DNA of 64,000 nt from an uncultured Phycisphaerales bacterium (GTDB lineage: Bacteria; Planctomycetota; Phycisphaerae; Phycisphaerales; SM1A02). Numbering within the stretch: position 1 is the stretch's first letter; each line of letters opens with the position of its first letter. The notes under the pieces are model-generated. The model was not told the origin of the DNA. It did no database searches and saw only the letters and a program-made list of their open reading frames with translations. The DNA lies in contig CASICI010000001.1 of the NCBI GenBank assembly GCA_949373145.1, forward strand, positions 24,337 to 88,336, written 5' to 3'. Below are positions 10,211-20,167 of this stretch, one piece after another. The position numbers and the translations under genes are program-made.

Positions 10211-11182
10211 TCAGTTTCTCAGTATTCCTTCGACGAAAGGGTCTTCCTCGTCGAAATGCAGTTCGTTTCGCCCGGTGATCCAGGCACCTCCGCTGATGGT
10301 CGGAACCACCGCATCGGGTCGGTCCTTGGCATCGTGGTATCTCCCGATGAAGCGACTGCCGATGATCGATTCCTGGACCCACCGTTGTCCGTTGCGCAGC
10401 CTTCTGTCCGCGGCAAGGCAGGCGATCTTCGCGCTCAGCCCCGTTCCACAGGGCGAGCGATCGTATTCTCCGCCCGGACACAGCACGAAGTTGCGACTGT
10501 CACAATCCTCCCGGGTGGGTCGATCGAACAGTTCGATGTGGTCGATCACCTGGAAGCTGCCCTCCTCGGTCGTCGGATCGACGCCGTGGATCCCGTTTCG
10601 TTCGAGCGCTCGACGGATCTCGCCGGCCACCCTGCAGAGTTCGCCCAGCTCCGTCGCGGCGAGGTCGAGACCGTGATCCTCCACCAGGAAGAACCAGTTC
10701 CCTCCCCAGGCGACGTCACCGGTGATGGGGCCCAGCCCCTCGACATCGATCTCGACGTCCTTCTGGTGCCGGAAACTGACGACATTCTCGACCGAAATCA
10801 GTGAATTCTCACCGAGATGCGCGGTGACCGTGCCGACCGGGGTGTCGAGTCGGTGGAGGCCGCGCGTGATTCTGCCCAGATGTGCCAGCGTCGCGATCAC
10901 GCCGATGGTCCCGTGGACGCACATGTGAAGCGTGCCCACGTTGTTGAAGAAGATCACACCTGTTTCCGAGGAAGCGTCATCGGGTTCCACCAGAAGCGCC
11001 CCCACGATCGCATCGTGGCCCCTCGGCTCGCCGATGACCGCTCTTCTGAAGTCCTCATGACGCTTCCGAAAATCAGCCGCTTTTTCGGCGACGCTGTGCC
11101 CGTTGAGATGAGGCGCACCCTCGATCACGACTCGAGTGGGTTCCCCTTCGGTGTGGCTGTCGATCACGGTGACTGTTTCCAT
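10211..11182 (-). CDS. 4-hydroxyproline 2-epimerase (proline racemase family)
   Basis: A 323-residue member of the proline racemase superfamily. It starts with VIDSHTEGEPTRVV, a hallmark of 4-hydroxyproline epimerases. The two catalytic cysteines are visible in HMCVHGTIG and in DRSPCGTG. Having Cys at both sites indicates a racemase/epimerase, not the Ser/Cys hydroxyproline dehydratase type. The usual motif is MCGHGTIG; here the Gly is Val. It likely converts trans-4-hydroxy-L-proline to cis-4-hydroxy-D-proline as the first step of hydroxyproline use. It is first in a two-gene operon with the DapA-family gene. The FAD-dependent D-hydroxyproline oxidase needed next is not in the window. Confidence 0.85.
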   Translation of the reverse strand: METVTVIDSHTEGEPTRVVIEGAPHLNGHSVAEKAADFRKRHEDFRRAVIGEPRGHDAIVGALLVEPDDASSETGVIFFNNVGTLHMCVHGTIGVIATLAHLGRITRGLHRLDTPVGTVTAHLGENSLISVENVVSFRHQKDVEIDVEGLGPITGDVAWGGNWFFLVEDHGLDLAATELGELCRVAGEIRRALERNGIHGVDPTTEEGSFQVIDHIELFDRPTREDCDSRNFVLCPGGEYDRSPCGTGLSAKIACLAADRRLRNGQRWVQESIIGSRFIGRYHDAKDRPDAVVPTISGGAWITGRNELHFDEEDPFVEGILRN

Positions 11183-11255
11183 GTGCTGACGGTACCCGAC
11201 TCCGGCGGGCTTCGCCTGCTCTCTTGCGGTATCCTGATCACAACAGGAGACTCAC

Positions 11256-11750
11256 ATGACGCTTTCGCTTCCAACCCTCTTCATTCGAGCACTGGTGCTC
11301 TCGTCGGTGGCCTTTTGCGTCTCCTGTTCCACGTCCGTGGACAGCCACCAGTCGGCGGTGGAACTTCGTGCGGCATCCAATTCCAGGATGAACGACTGGC
11401 AGCGACTGGATTACCACGTCGGCGGACTCGATACCTGGGTCGCTCCCGAGCCCACCATCGTCCTCGATGAGATCGTTTCAGCACGACGTTCGATCGATGA
11501 TTTCGGACGACCCACGGTGATCCTGACCTTCACCGAAGAGGCTCGAAAGAAGATGACACGACTGTCCGTCGACCGGACCTCCCGTCCCGTCGCCCTGCTG
11601 GTCGATGGCACGATCATCGCCGCGCCCGTTCTGATGCAGGAGGTGAGCGAGACTCTGACCATCTCCTTCGGGACCAGAGAGAATGCGGCCATCGAAGCCA
11701 CCGAACTGACGGATCGAATCAACAAGCGTTCGACTTCAGAGACGAAGTGA
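11256..11750 (+). CDS. Putative lipoprotein with a SecD P1-head-like domain
   Basis: A 164-residue exported protein. The N terminus is hydrophobic and ends FCVSC-STS, an acceptable though not ideal lipobox. The body has the pattern of the SecDF P1 head subdomain: IVLDEIVSARRSIDDFGRPTVILTFTEEARKKM, then SRPVALLVDGTIIAAPVLMQEV, then LTISFGT. In SecD these segments form the mobile periplasmic head of the Sec translocase. Here the domain is free, without the twelve membrane spans, which is unusual. It lies 28 bases before aroC and may share its transcript. A role in export assistance would be speculation. Confidence 0.7.
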   Translation: MTLSLPTLFIRALVLSSVAFCVSCSTSVDSHQSAVELRAASNSRMNDWQRLDYHVGGLDTWVAPEPTIVLDEIVSARRSIDDFGRPTVILTFTEEARKKMTRLSVDRTSRPVALLVDGTIIAAPVLMQEVSETLTISFGTRENAAIEATELTDRINKRSTSETK

Positions 11751-11778
11751 TCAACCGAGACCCGGGGAGTGCCCGATC

Positions 11779-12965
11779 ATGCCCACGCTGAGCTACACCA
11801 CCGCCGGTGAATCCCATGGCCCCGGCCTCCTCGCCTGGATCGACGGACTTCCCCAGGGCCTGGAACTCGATCTCGAATTCATCGACAACGAATTGCTGAG
11901 ACGGCAAGGTGGCTACGGTCGAGGCGGTCGTCAGAAGATCGAGACCGACCGAGCTGAGATCATCACCGGGTTCAGAAGAGGACATGCCACCGGATCACCT
12001 CTGGTGGTGCGGGTCGCCAACAAGGACGACCGCTTGGACGATCTTGAGAAGACTCCACCGGTTCATCGTCCTCGTCCCGGTCATGCCGATCTTGCCGGAA
12101 GTGTGAAATGGCTCACCACGGATTGCCGGGAAACGCTCGAACGCGCCAGTGCCCGCGAAACCGCGGCACGTGTCGCCGCCGGTGCGATCGCCCGTTGTTT
12201 TCTGCGTGAATTCGGAATCGAAGTCTTCGGTTTCGTGCGCGGCGGCATGGATGCGATGAGTGAAGTCGCGCCCGACGAGAACAACTGGCGTGAACTTCTC
12301 GCACTTCGCGATGCGAGCGACGTCTATGTCCCGGATGACGCCGTCGGCGAACGACTGCGTGCCGCCATCCGTCAGGCCAAGGTCGACAAGGACACCGTCG
12401 GTGGACTGGTCGAAGCGCACGTCTTCGGGTGTCCGATCGGGCTCGGCTCCTGCATGCACTGGGACCAGAAGCTCGATTCCAGAATCGCGGGTGCGGTCAT
12501 GGGCATTCAGGCGTTCAAGGGGGTCGAGATCGGAATGGGCTGTGAATGCGCCCGTTTGAACGGATCCCAGGTGCATGATCCCATCGCGTACGACGCCGCT
12601 CTCAAGCGTCGCCGTCACTTGGATTCGTCCGTGCCTCCAACAACGCCGGCGGACTCGAGGGCGGCATGACCAATGGCATGCCCATCGTGGTCAAGGGGAC
12701 CATGAAGCCGATCAGCACGCTCCTGCGTGGACTTCCCAGCGTCGATCTCAACACCAAGAGCGCGCAGGACAGTCAGTACGAACGCTCCGACGTCAGTGCG
12801 ATCTCGGCCGCCAGCGTGGTCATGGAGAACGTCGTCGCCTTCGAGGTCGCGACCGCCTTTCGTGACAAGTTCTCCGGTGACTCGATGACCGAAGTCCGAG
12901 CCCAGTACGGCGCGTTCATGGAGATGGCCCGGGAGCTTCCGCTCACGGATCCCGCGTCGAGCTGA
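11779..12965 (+). CDS. aroC: Chorismate synthase, one frame break
   Basis: Catalyses the last shikimate-pathway step, 5-enolpyruvylshikimate-3-phosphate to chorismate, with reduced FMN. The protein is about 395 residues after joining. Motifs in order are SYTTAGESHGPGL, RQGGYGRGGR, RPGHADLAGS, ASARETAARVAAGA, FKGVEIGMG, then after the break RASNNAGGLEGGMTNG and TLLRGLPSVD. The frame changes near 12620, just before RASNNAGG, consistent with one missing base. With aroDE at 2.7 kb and trpC at 42.7 kb, aromatic biosynthesis genes are scattered through the window. Confidence 0.95.
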
Positions 12966-12983
12966 TCGGACACCGCATCTGCT

Positions 12984-13636
12984 TCAGCCCGTCGCGCCCG
13001 AATACAACCACTGTCCGTAGCCGATCGTGAACGCCACGTTGCCGAGGACCGCATGTTCGAGGTCGGCCAGCCATCCCGATCCGCTCTTCAGGTAGGTGCG
13101 CATGAACGAGCGCACCCCCGATCGCGGTGATGACCGGTGCCACGACGTTTCCAAAGAGAACGTGTGAACACCCGAAAGCACAACGCACCGATGACGACCA
13201 TCGTCCCGCCCGACCCGAGCAGCGTCGTGTACCTGAGTGCGAACCATCGTCTGAAGATGATTCCCTGCGGAACCACCGACAGAATCGGATAGAGGCACAG
13301 CACCACCAGCCAGACGATCGGCCGTTCTCTGGGAAACTCGAACATCGGGCTCGTCGAGATCAGCGGGTACAGGGCGAGAAGAAGAACGCTGCAGAGGCTC
13401 ACCAGCAGCGCGGCTTCGATCAGATCCGCTCGACTTGCCTTCTTTCGGCGTTCTTCTGCATGGGACGAGCCTTCGGCCTCGTGCTTCCGGTGTCGTCTCA
13501 TCAGGATCATGCAGGCGACTGCACCGATCCAAAGCAGGGGCAGGGGTGGTATCCGGATCCCGTTCGAGCGCATGACCAACAGGACGAGAGGAAGCACTCC
13601 GAAGAGGATGATCGGTTCAAGTGATTTCGCACGCAT
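12984..13636 (-). CDS. CPBP-like integral membrane protein with altered glutamate motif, frame broken
   Basis: A membrane protein of about 215 residues with four or more hydrophobic segments, read across three frames (changes near 13155 and 13110). Segments SVVPQGIIFRRWFALRY, then SHVLFGNVVAPVITAIGGAL, then LEHAVLGNVAFTIGYG resemble the CPBP (Abi) intramembrane protease core, in which PQEIIYRTF supplies the catalytic glutamates, followed by two histidines. Here the glutamate position reads glycine (codon GGA), while both histidine motifs are kept. It is either an inactive family member or carries a base error. It is convergent with aroC and divergent from the acylase gene. Confidence 0.6.
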
Positions 13637-13717
13637 CGAAACACGATAATCCCTTTGCGCCCGATTCGTGTGACGTCATGGTTCGCCCACCGGGTCCAAG
13701 TGTTCTAGACTGCCCGC

Positions 13718-16237
13718 ATGTCCGCACCCAACACCCTCACGGTTTCGTCCGCACTTCTCGCGGTTTTCTGTTTCGCATCCTCCTCTGCCTCCGGCCAGAC
13801 CGCCACGGTCGATCCGACCGTCAGAACCGAGGGCGTCGCCGCATCCTCGGTCCTCGATGCCGACGTGACCATCTCCTACGACCGCTTCGGGGTCCCGACC
13901 GTCGAATCGGGGGGGCGTTTCGATGCCTATTTCGCCGAGGGTTTTCTGCATGCCCAGAACAGATTCGCCCAGATGGACCTGTCCCGCCGATTCGCCGCCG
14001 GTGAACTGGCGGCACTGATCGGCCCTTCGATGGTCGAACAGGATCGTGCCTCGCGTCGCTTTCGACTTCGCACCGTCGCACGTGACCTCCTGGGGCGACT
14101 CGACGATGATGATCGTCAGGCACTTTCCGCCTACACCGCGGGGGTGAATGCGGGGCTTGCGGATCTCGCCGCTCCGGCGCCCGAATACGCGATTCTCGGA
14201 GCGACGCCGTCGGAATGGGTTCCCGAGGATTCGGTGCTCGTGATGTTCGCCTTCATGCTCACCCTTGACTGGTCGGCCTCATGGGAAGGCACCCACGCTT
14301 CCTTCTTCGAAGCGGTCCCGGCCTCGATCCGTGAATTTCTGGTCGACCCGCGATCACGCCAGGACGCGCCGATCACGGAATTGAGAGACCGGAGAAATTC
14401 GATTCCCGGCATCCCGACGGATGCTCAGATCGCACTGCGCACCCTGCCGGAAGTGCCCGAGACCATCGAACATTCCTACGGCGGATCCGGTGACACCGAT
14501 GGCATTGTCTTTGGTGACGGAAAAATTGGGAACGGTGGCGGGAACGACGATGACGAGGATGAGGAACGGGATGGGAACGGTGATGGGAACGGTGATGGGA
14601 ACGAGGATCAACGGCAGCGATGCGCTCCGAGACCACGTCCGATGACTCCCGGGACGCCATCGGGTCCAATCAGTGGGCGATCGGCGCCGACCTGACCGCG
14701 GACGGCCGCGCGATTCTCGCCAACGATCCCCACCTCGGACTCACGCTGCCCGTGGCCTGGTACCGGATTCGTCTGCTCTGGCCCGAACACGATCTGACCG
14801 GGCTCTCGATCCCGGGCCTTCCCGGCATCTCGATCGGAAGCAACGGCAACATCGCCTGGGGGTTCACCAACCTCACCGGTGATCTCCAGGATCTCATCGC
14901 CCTCGAAATCGACCCGGACGATCCCGATCGCTATCGCACCTCCGAAGGATGGGAATCCTTCGGCGAGGTGGTCGAGATGATCGAAGTCGCCGGTGGCGAT
15001 CCCGTCGCCTATCCGATCAGGACCACTCGCTGGGGGCTGGTCAACGGCACCTATCAGGACGCCTCCGGGGCGTCGCGTGACGCGGTGGTGGAGTGGGCGG
15101 CGCTGCATCCGGAACTCGTCAACTTCAACATCTTCAAACTCGAGGATTCCTCGAACGTGGACGAGGCGCTCGACGTCGTCGGAGATTGGTACGGTCCCGC
15201 TCAGAACGTGGTGGTCGCCGACTCCGAAGGAAACATCGGCTTCACGGTGAGTGGCTTTCTTCCGGATCGCCGGAACAAGGATGGACGGGCACCCTACGGC
15301 CTCTGGGATGGCTGCGCAAAGCTGGTCCACACGACCAAGCGCGAAGCGACCTCGAGTCGTCAATCCTGCCTCGGGGTTCCTCCACACCGCCAACAACCGG
15401 ACCGCCGACATGATGACCTCGAGCAAGCTGGGATTCCGCTGGGCGAATCCGTCTCGCGCACGTCGCATCGCCGACGTTCTGATGGTCGCGGACAACGCCG
15501 ACGAATCGGACATGCTCGATCTTCAGATGGACACCACCGTCCTCGCCTACGAGGCCTGGAAGGATCTGATCGTCCTGGCGATTTCAGTCGACGAGCCCGA
15601 TGAGGATCTCGCGCGGGTCCGCGCCGCGCTGGTCGACTGGAATGGCAGAGCCGAAGGCGATCAGGTCGCACCGGCGTTGATCGGGTCGATTCGTTCGAAG
15701 ATGCTTCGCGACATCCGTGAGTCCGTCGAGGTCTGGGCGATGAACGAGGGACTCGGTCAGGTGAGCGTGCCTCGCATCAGTGACGAACCCTATCTGCGCC
15801 TCATCGAGGACCAACCGATGAACTGGCTTCCCGAAGGTCCCTGGGACAGCTGGGACGAATGGATCACGATTCAGATTCTGGCGGCCATTGAAGCAGGCGC
15901 CGAATCACCGTGGGAGGAGACCAATCGCATCGTGCTTGAAAGCCCACTCGCTTCGATGGCACCCGATCCCATGAAGCCGATGCTGCAGATCGATCTCGGG
16001 CCTCAGTCCGGCCACTGGTTCGCGCCGAAGGTGCTCACACCGGGAATCGGTGCCAGTGCCAGACTGGTCGTCAGTCCCGGCCGCGAAGCCGACGGGATTC
16101 TTCTCACACCTGGGGGGCAGTCGGGAAATCCACTGTCACCTCACTACCGGAGTCTCACCGAAAGCTGGGCCGAAGGTGACGTCCTCCCGTTCCTGCCGGG
16201 CGAGACGGTCGCTTCCTTCACGCTCCGTGCGGAGTGA
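13718..16237 (+). CDS. Penicillin amidase/acyl-homoserine-lactone acylase family, N-terminal nucleophile hydrolase
   Basis: A secreted, self-cleaving amidase of about 840 residues. A signal peptide (LLAVFCFASSSASGQ) is followed by an alpha-chain region with DRFGVPTVES and FAEGFLHAQNRFAQMDLSRR, an acidic Gly-Asp-Asn repeat linker, and the beta chain beginning at SNQWAIG, whose Ser (near 14665) is the expected autoproteolytic nucleophile. Further beta-chain landmarks are ILANDPHLGL, GSNGNIAWGFTN and the C-terminal GQSGNPLSPHY. The frame changes near 14610 and near 15350. Substrates in this family include beta-lactams, acyl-homoserine lactones and other N-acyl amides, and the sequence does not decide among them. 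Confidence 0.85.
14570..14605 (+). repeat. Three 12-bp tandem units in the acylase linker
   Basis: The unit GATGGGAACGGT occurs three times in a row (the last copy diverges in its final bases), encoding a Asp-Gly-Asn-Gly repeat. A diverged Gly/Asp/Glu-rich stretch precedes it from about 14510. It falls between the alpha and beta chains of the acylase, where the spacer peptide is normally removed, and one of the gene's frame changes lies just after it. Confidence 0.85.
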
Positions 16238-16239
16238 TC

Positions 16240-18856
16240 TCATCGCGGGTCACGCCCGCCATTCGTGGTTCTGAAGACGAAGTTCTCGAGCTCGTAGTCG
16301 ATCAGGATGGAATCACCCTCCCCGAATTCTCCCGTCAGGAGTCTCGTCGCGAGTGCGTTTTCGATCCGGTTCTGAATGACCCGCTTGAGCGGCCGTGCTC
16401 CGAACTGCGGGTCGTATCCTTCGCTGGCAAGCGCCTTCATCGCATGCTCGCTCAGTTCGATCGTGATGTCCCGATCGGCGACACGCCGGCGAAGATTCGC
16501 CATCTGGATCTCGACGATGCCGGCAAGGTCCTCTTTCCCAAGTTGATGGAAGATGACCGTGTCGTCGATACGGTTGATCAGTTCCGGGCGCATGTGCCTC
16601 TTCAAGAGCGCTTTCACGTGCGTTTCGATCTCGATGTCGAGTGCCCCTTCTTCGGTCATGGCGAGAATCTCGTGCGATCCGATGTTGCTGGTCATCACCA
16701 CGATGACGTTCGAGAAGTCCACGGTGCGTCCCTGTCCATCGGTGAGACGGCCGTCATCGAGCACCTGAAGCAGGATGTTCGAGACGTCGGGGTGTGCCTT
16801 CTCCATCTCGTCGAAGAGGACGACGCAGTAGGGACGTCGCCTGACCGCTTCGGTCAGTCGGCCGCCTTGTTCGTAGCCCACGTATCCGGGAGGGGCTCCG
16901 ATCAGTCTCGAGACCGCGTGCTGCTCCATGTATTCGGACATGTCGATCCGGACCATCGCGTCTTCGGTGTCGAAGAGGTCATCGGCCAGGGCCTTGCAGA
17001 GTTCGGTCTTTCCGACGCCCGTGGGGCCGAGGAAGAGGAACGAACCGATCGGTCGTCCGGATTCACCAAGGCCGGCACGGTTTCTGCGTACCGCCTCGCT
17101 GACCGAGACCACGGCTTCGTGCTGTCCCACGACGCGGCCTGTCAGTCGTTGTTCCATCTCGAGCAGTTTCTCTCGTTCGCCTTCGACCAGTTTCGAGACC
17201 GGAATGCCGGTCCATTTGCTGATCACTTCGGCGATCTCCTCCGAGTCGACCTCTTCCTTCACGAGTGCGTCGCCTCGTGCGTTTCGCTCATCGAGTTCGA
17301 CCTCCGCCTTCTGCAGTTCCTCCGCGAGTTCACCCAGGTCCCCGTACTGGATGCGCGACGCGGTCTCGAAATCGCCGCGCCGTTTCGCCTGTTCGAGTTC
17401 GGTCTGCCGCGCGTCGATCTGTTCCTTGATCCTGCTGACCGCGTCGAGCACCGATTTCTCCTGCTCCCAGCGGGCGGAGATGCCGTCGTTCTCCTCCTTG
17501 AGGCTGGCGAGTTCCTGGTCGAGCGTGACCAGTCGCTTCTTCGAGGCGTCATCGGTCTCGATCTTCAACGCTTCGCGTTCGATCTCGAGCTGCATGATGC
17601 GGCGTCGCAGTTCATCGATCTGGACCGGCATCGAATCGTTCTCGATGCGCAGTCTCGAGGCGGCCTCATCGAGCAGGTCGATCGCCTTGTCCGGAAGAAA
17701 ACGATCCGCGATGTACCGATGGCTCAGGGTGGCCGCGGTGATCAACGCGCCGTCCTGGATCCGAACGCCATGGTGCGCTTCGTAGCGTGACTTCAGACCA
17801 CGAAGAATCGCGATGGTGTCGGTGACGCCCGGTTCGCCCACGTAGACCGGCTGGAAACGACGTTCGAACGCAGGGTCCTTTTCAATGTGCATTCGATACT
17901 CGTCGAGCGTCGTCGCACCGATCGCCCGCAGTTCACCTCGTGCCAGGGCGGGCTTGAGCAGATTGCCCGCACTGACGGCGCCTTCCGCCTGGCCGGCGCC
18001 GACGATGGTGTGGAGTTCGTCGATGAAGAGGATGATCCGCCTTCGCTGGCGGCGACTTCACGCAAGCACGGCCTTGAGGCGTTCCTCGAACTCTCCGCGA
18101 AACTTCGCGCCCGCGAGAAGCGCCCCACGTCGAGCGCCATGATTCTGCGAGTCGCGCATCGATCCGGGCAGTCGCCGTCGACGATTCTGATGGCGAGTCC
18201 TTCGGCGATCGCGGTCTTGCCGACACCGGGCTCGCCGATCAGGACCGGGTTGTTCTTGGTTCGTCGCGAGAGTACCTGCATGCAGCGACGAATCTCCTCG
18301 TCGCGCCCGATCACCGGATCGATCTTGCCGGCGGACGCCGCTTCGATTGAGATCGACCGCGTACTTGGCGAGAGGCTTCGTAGTTGCCTTCCGCGCCGGG
18401 GTCGGTGACGTTCTCGACCCCGGAACTCTTTCTGACCGCCGCGATCGCGGCACGAATCTGCGTCGCATCGGTTCCACAGTCGACGAGCACCTTCTTCGCA
18501 TCGCCATCGACCCCGGCGAGACTCAGAAGCAGATGTTCGCAGGAGACGTACTGATCACCCATGGTCTGCGCGGTTCGTTCCGAATCGGCGAGCACCTGTT
18601 GCAGGGCGGTGCCGCCCTGGGTCGACCCGCCCTTCACGACGGGCATGCGGTTCAGTTCGGCTTCCGCCACCGTGAGGATTCTCCGGTCGTCTCGTCCCGC
18701 CTTGCGCAGGATCGATGCCGCGACGCTGTCGTCGTCTTCGAGAAGGGTGACCAGAAGATGAAGGGGGCTGATCTGTCCGTGTTCGGATCTGACCGCGCGT
18801 CCCTGAGCTGCGGCAAGCGCTTCCTGTGCGAGCGTGGTGAATCGTTCGAATGCCAT
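16240..18856 (-). CDS. clpB: ATP-dependent chaperone ClpB, several frame breaks
   Basis: Hsp100 disaggregase, about 870 residues when joined. The chosen start at 18856 gives [14 protein letters not shown], the standard N-domain opening. Then come the N domain, IGRDEEIRR, the first Walker [33 protein letters not shown], a long charged coiled-coil middle domain, WTGIPVSKL, the second Walker [10 protein letters not shown], Walker [13 protein letters not shown], and the C-terminal [10 protein letters not shown]. From 16240 to about 17990 the frame is clean. Between about 17990 and 18370 it changes about five times while every expected segment is still present, which argues for a patch of base-call error, not decay. 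Confidence 0.93.
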
Positions 18857-19024
18857 GTGATGTCCTCTTTCCGTGCCATGATCGGTCCCTGACACATGAG
18901 AAGAGTCGCAATCTTCATGCCCGTTTCATGGCCCCTGAGCGGGGTACACGCCTGCCAGAAACGCAGTCTGCTCTGTTCCACCAGCCGAATCGGGTGGTGG
19001 GGGGCTTGATCGGGCAGTGCCCAC

Positions 19025-19927
19025 TCAGAGGTGCCGAACCGGGAAGTCTTCGGGCATGACCTCGGGGCGATCCTGAAGCCAGGCCACCAGCCAGCGGAAG
19101 GCGTCGACCAATCTCGGACCGGGGCGGTTGAACATCGCACTGCCGTCGACGATCGCGACCTTGCCCTCCTGAACGGCGGGAAGAAGCGGCCACCATGACG
19201 TTCGTTCGAGCACTTCGATCTCCGCGGCGGCCCGCTCGAGATCGAATCCGCAGGGGCAGACGATGACACGATCGGGCAGCACTTCGATCAGATCCTCCGG
19301 CGCGACCTGGCGCGACGGTTTGCCTTCGGTGTTCAGACTGTGACGTCCGCCCGCGGCTTCGATCAGGCCGGGGGTCCAGTGACCACCGACGAACGCCGGA
19401 TCGGCCCATTCGAGAAACAGGATCTCCTCCTGCGAGGCGTAGGGGTTCACGAAATCGACCGCTTCCCAGTAGCGCGCTCGCAGTGCCACCATCGCATCTT
19501 CGGATCGACTCTTCATGTCGACCGCTTCACCGACCTTCAACAGATCGTCGAAGACGTCGAAGATGGTCTTCGGATCGAGGTTGACGATTCGAGGCGCCTT
19601 TTCAAAGCCGGCAGCGGCGGCGCGTACCGCTTCGAGGTCGATCGAGCACACGTCGCACAGATCCTGAGTGAGAATCACATCGGGCTTGAGTTCCTCGAGC
19701 AGCTCGACGTCCAATCGGTACAGCGAGTTCTGCGTGTCGAGGGTGTCCCGCACCTCCTGGTCGATCTCCAGGCTGGTGGTGCCGTGCGTTCTCTGGGAAG
19801 TCAGCACGGGAAGTTCCGCGATCCCTGCGGGATGATCGCACTCGTGCGATCTGCCCACGAGAAGGCTCTCGCCTCCGATGTGGCAGAGTGTTTCGGTGGC
19901 TGATGGAAGAAGGCTGACGACGCGCAT
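19025..19927 (-). CDS. Cobalamin-binding protein, BtuF-like
   Basis: A 300-residue helical-backbone (class III) binding protein of the BtuF/FepB type. It begins RVVSLLPSATETLCHIGG, continues with LVGRSHECDHP and LTQDLCDVCSIDLEAV, and has FLEWADPAFVGGHWTPGLIEAAGG, all typical of the vitamin B12-binding family found in many bacteria. There is no signal peptide or lipobox at this start, so it may be cytoplasmic, as in stand-alone cobalamin-binding members, rather than a periplasmic transporter component. No ABC permease or ATPase gene is adjacent. No cobalamin riboswitch was recognised upstream. Confidence 0.8.
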   Translation of the reverse strand: MRVVSLLPSATETLCHIGGESLLVGRSHECDHPAGIAELPVLTSQRTHGTTSLEIDQEVRDTLDTQNSLYRLDVELLEELKPDVILTQDLCDVCSIDLEAVRAAAAGFEKAPRIVNLDPKTIFDVFDDLLKVGEAVDMKSRSEDAMVALRARYWEAVDFVNPYASQEEILFLEWADPAFVGGHWTPGLIEAAGGRHSLNTEGKPSRQVAPEDLIEVLPDRVIVCPCGFDLERAAAEIEVLERTSWWPLLPAVQEGKVAIVDGSAMFNRPGPRLVDAFRWLVAWLQDRPEVMPEDFPVRHL

Positions 19928-20167
19928 GAACTCATTCTACCGTGCCCGGGGTCCATAATCTGAATCGGAACCCCCTTCTTCCCGAGGTTCTGCCTTCGAT
20001 GATCCGCATGATCCGCACAGACCGTCGCCCCACGGTCGTGGTTCGACCTAGTCGCTTGCCATCCGATCGGACCGGAGCATCTTCGATGGTGGATGGCAAC
20101 GATCTGCACCGGAGTGAAGTCCACCCGCTCTGCACTCGTCCATACCGACATCGGGAGACCTCAAGAG

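Noticed and set aside
16234..17790. A 518-codon open frame on the plus strand opposite clpB
   Set aside because: It is a shadow of high-GC codon bias in clpB; clpB family motifs are unmistakable on the other strand. Similar long antisense frames opposite the secretin (31748-33016), manC (54136-55374), nuoH (60422-61708) and aroDE (3432-4409) were rejected for the same reason.
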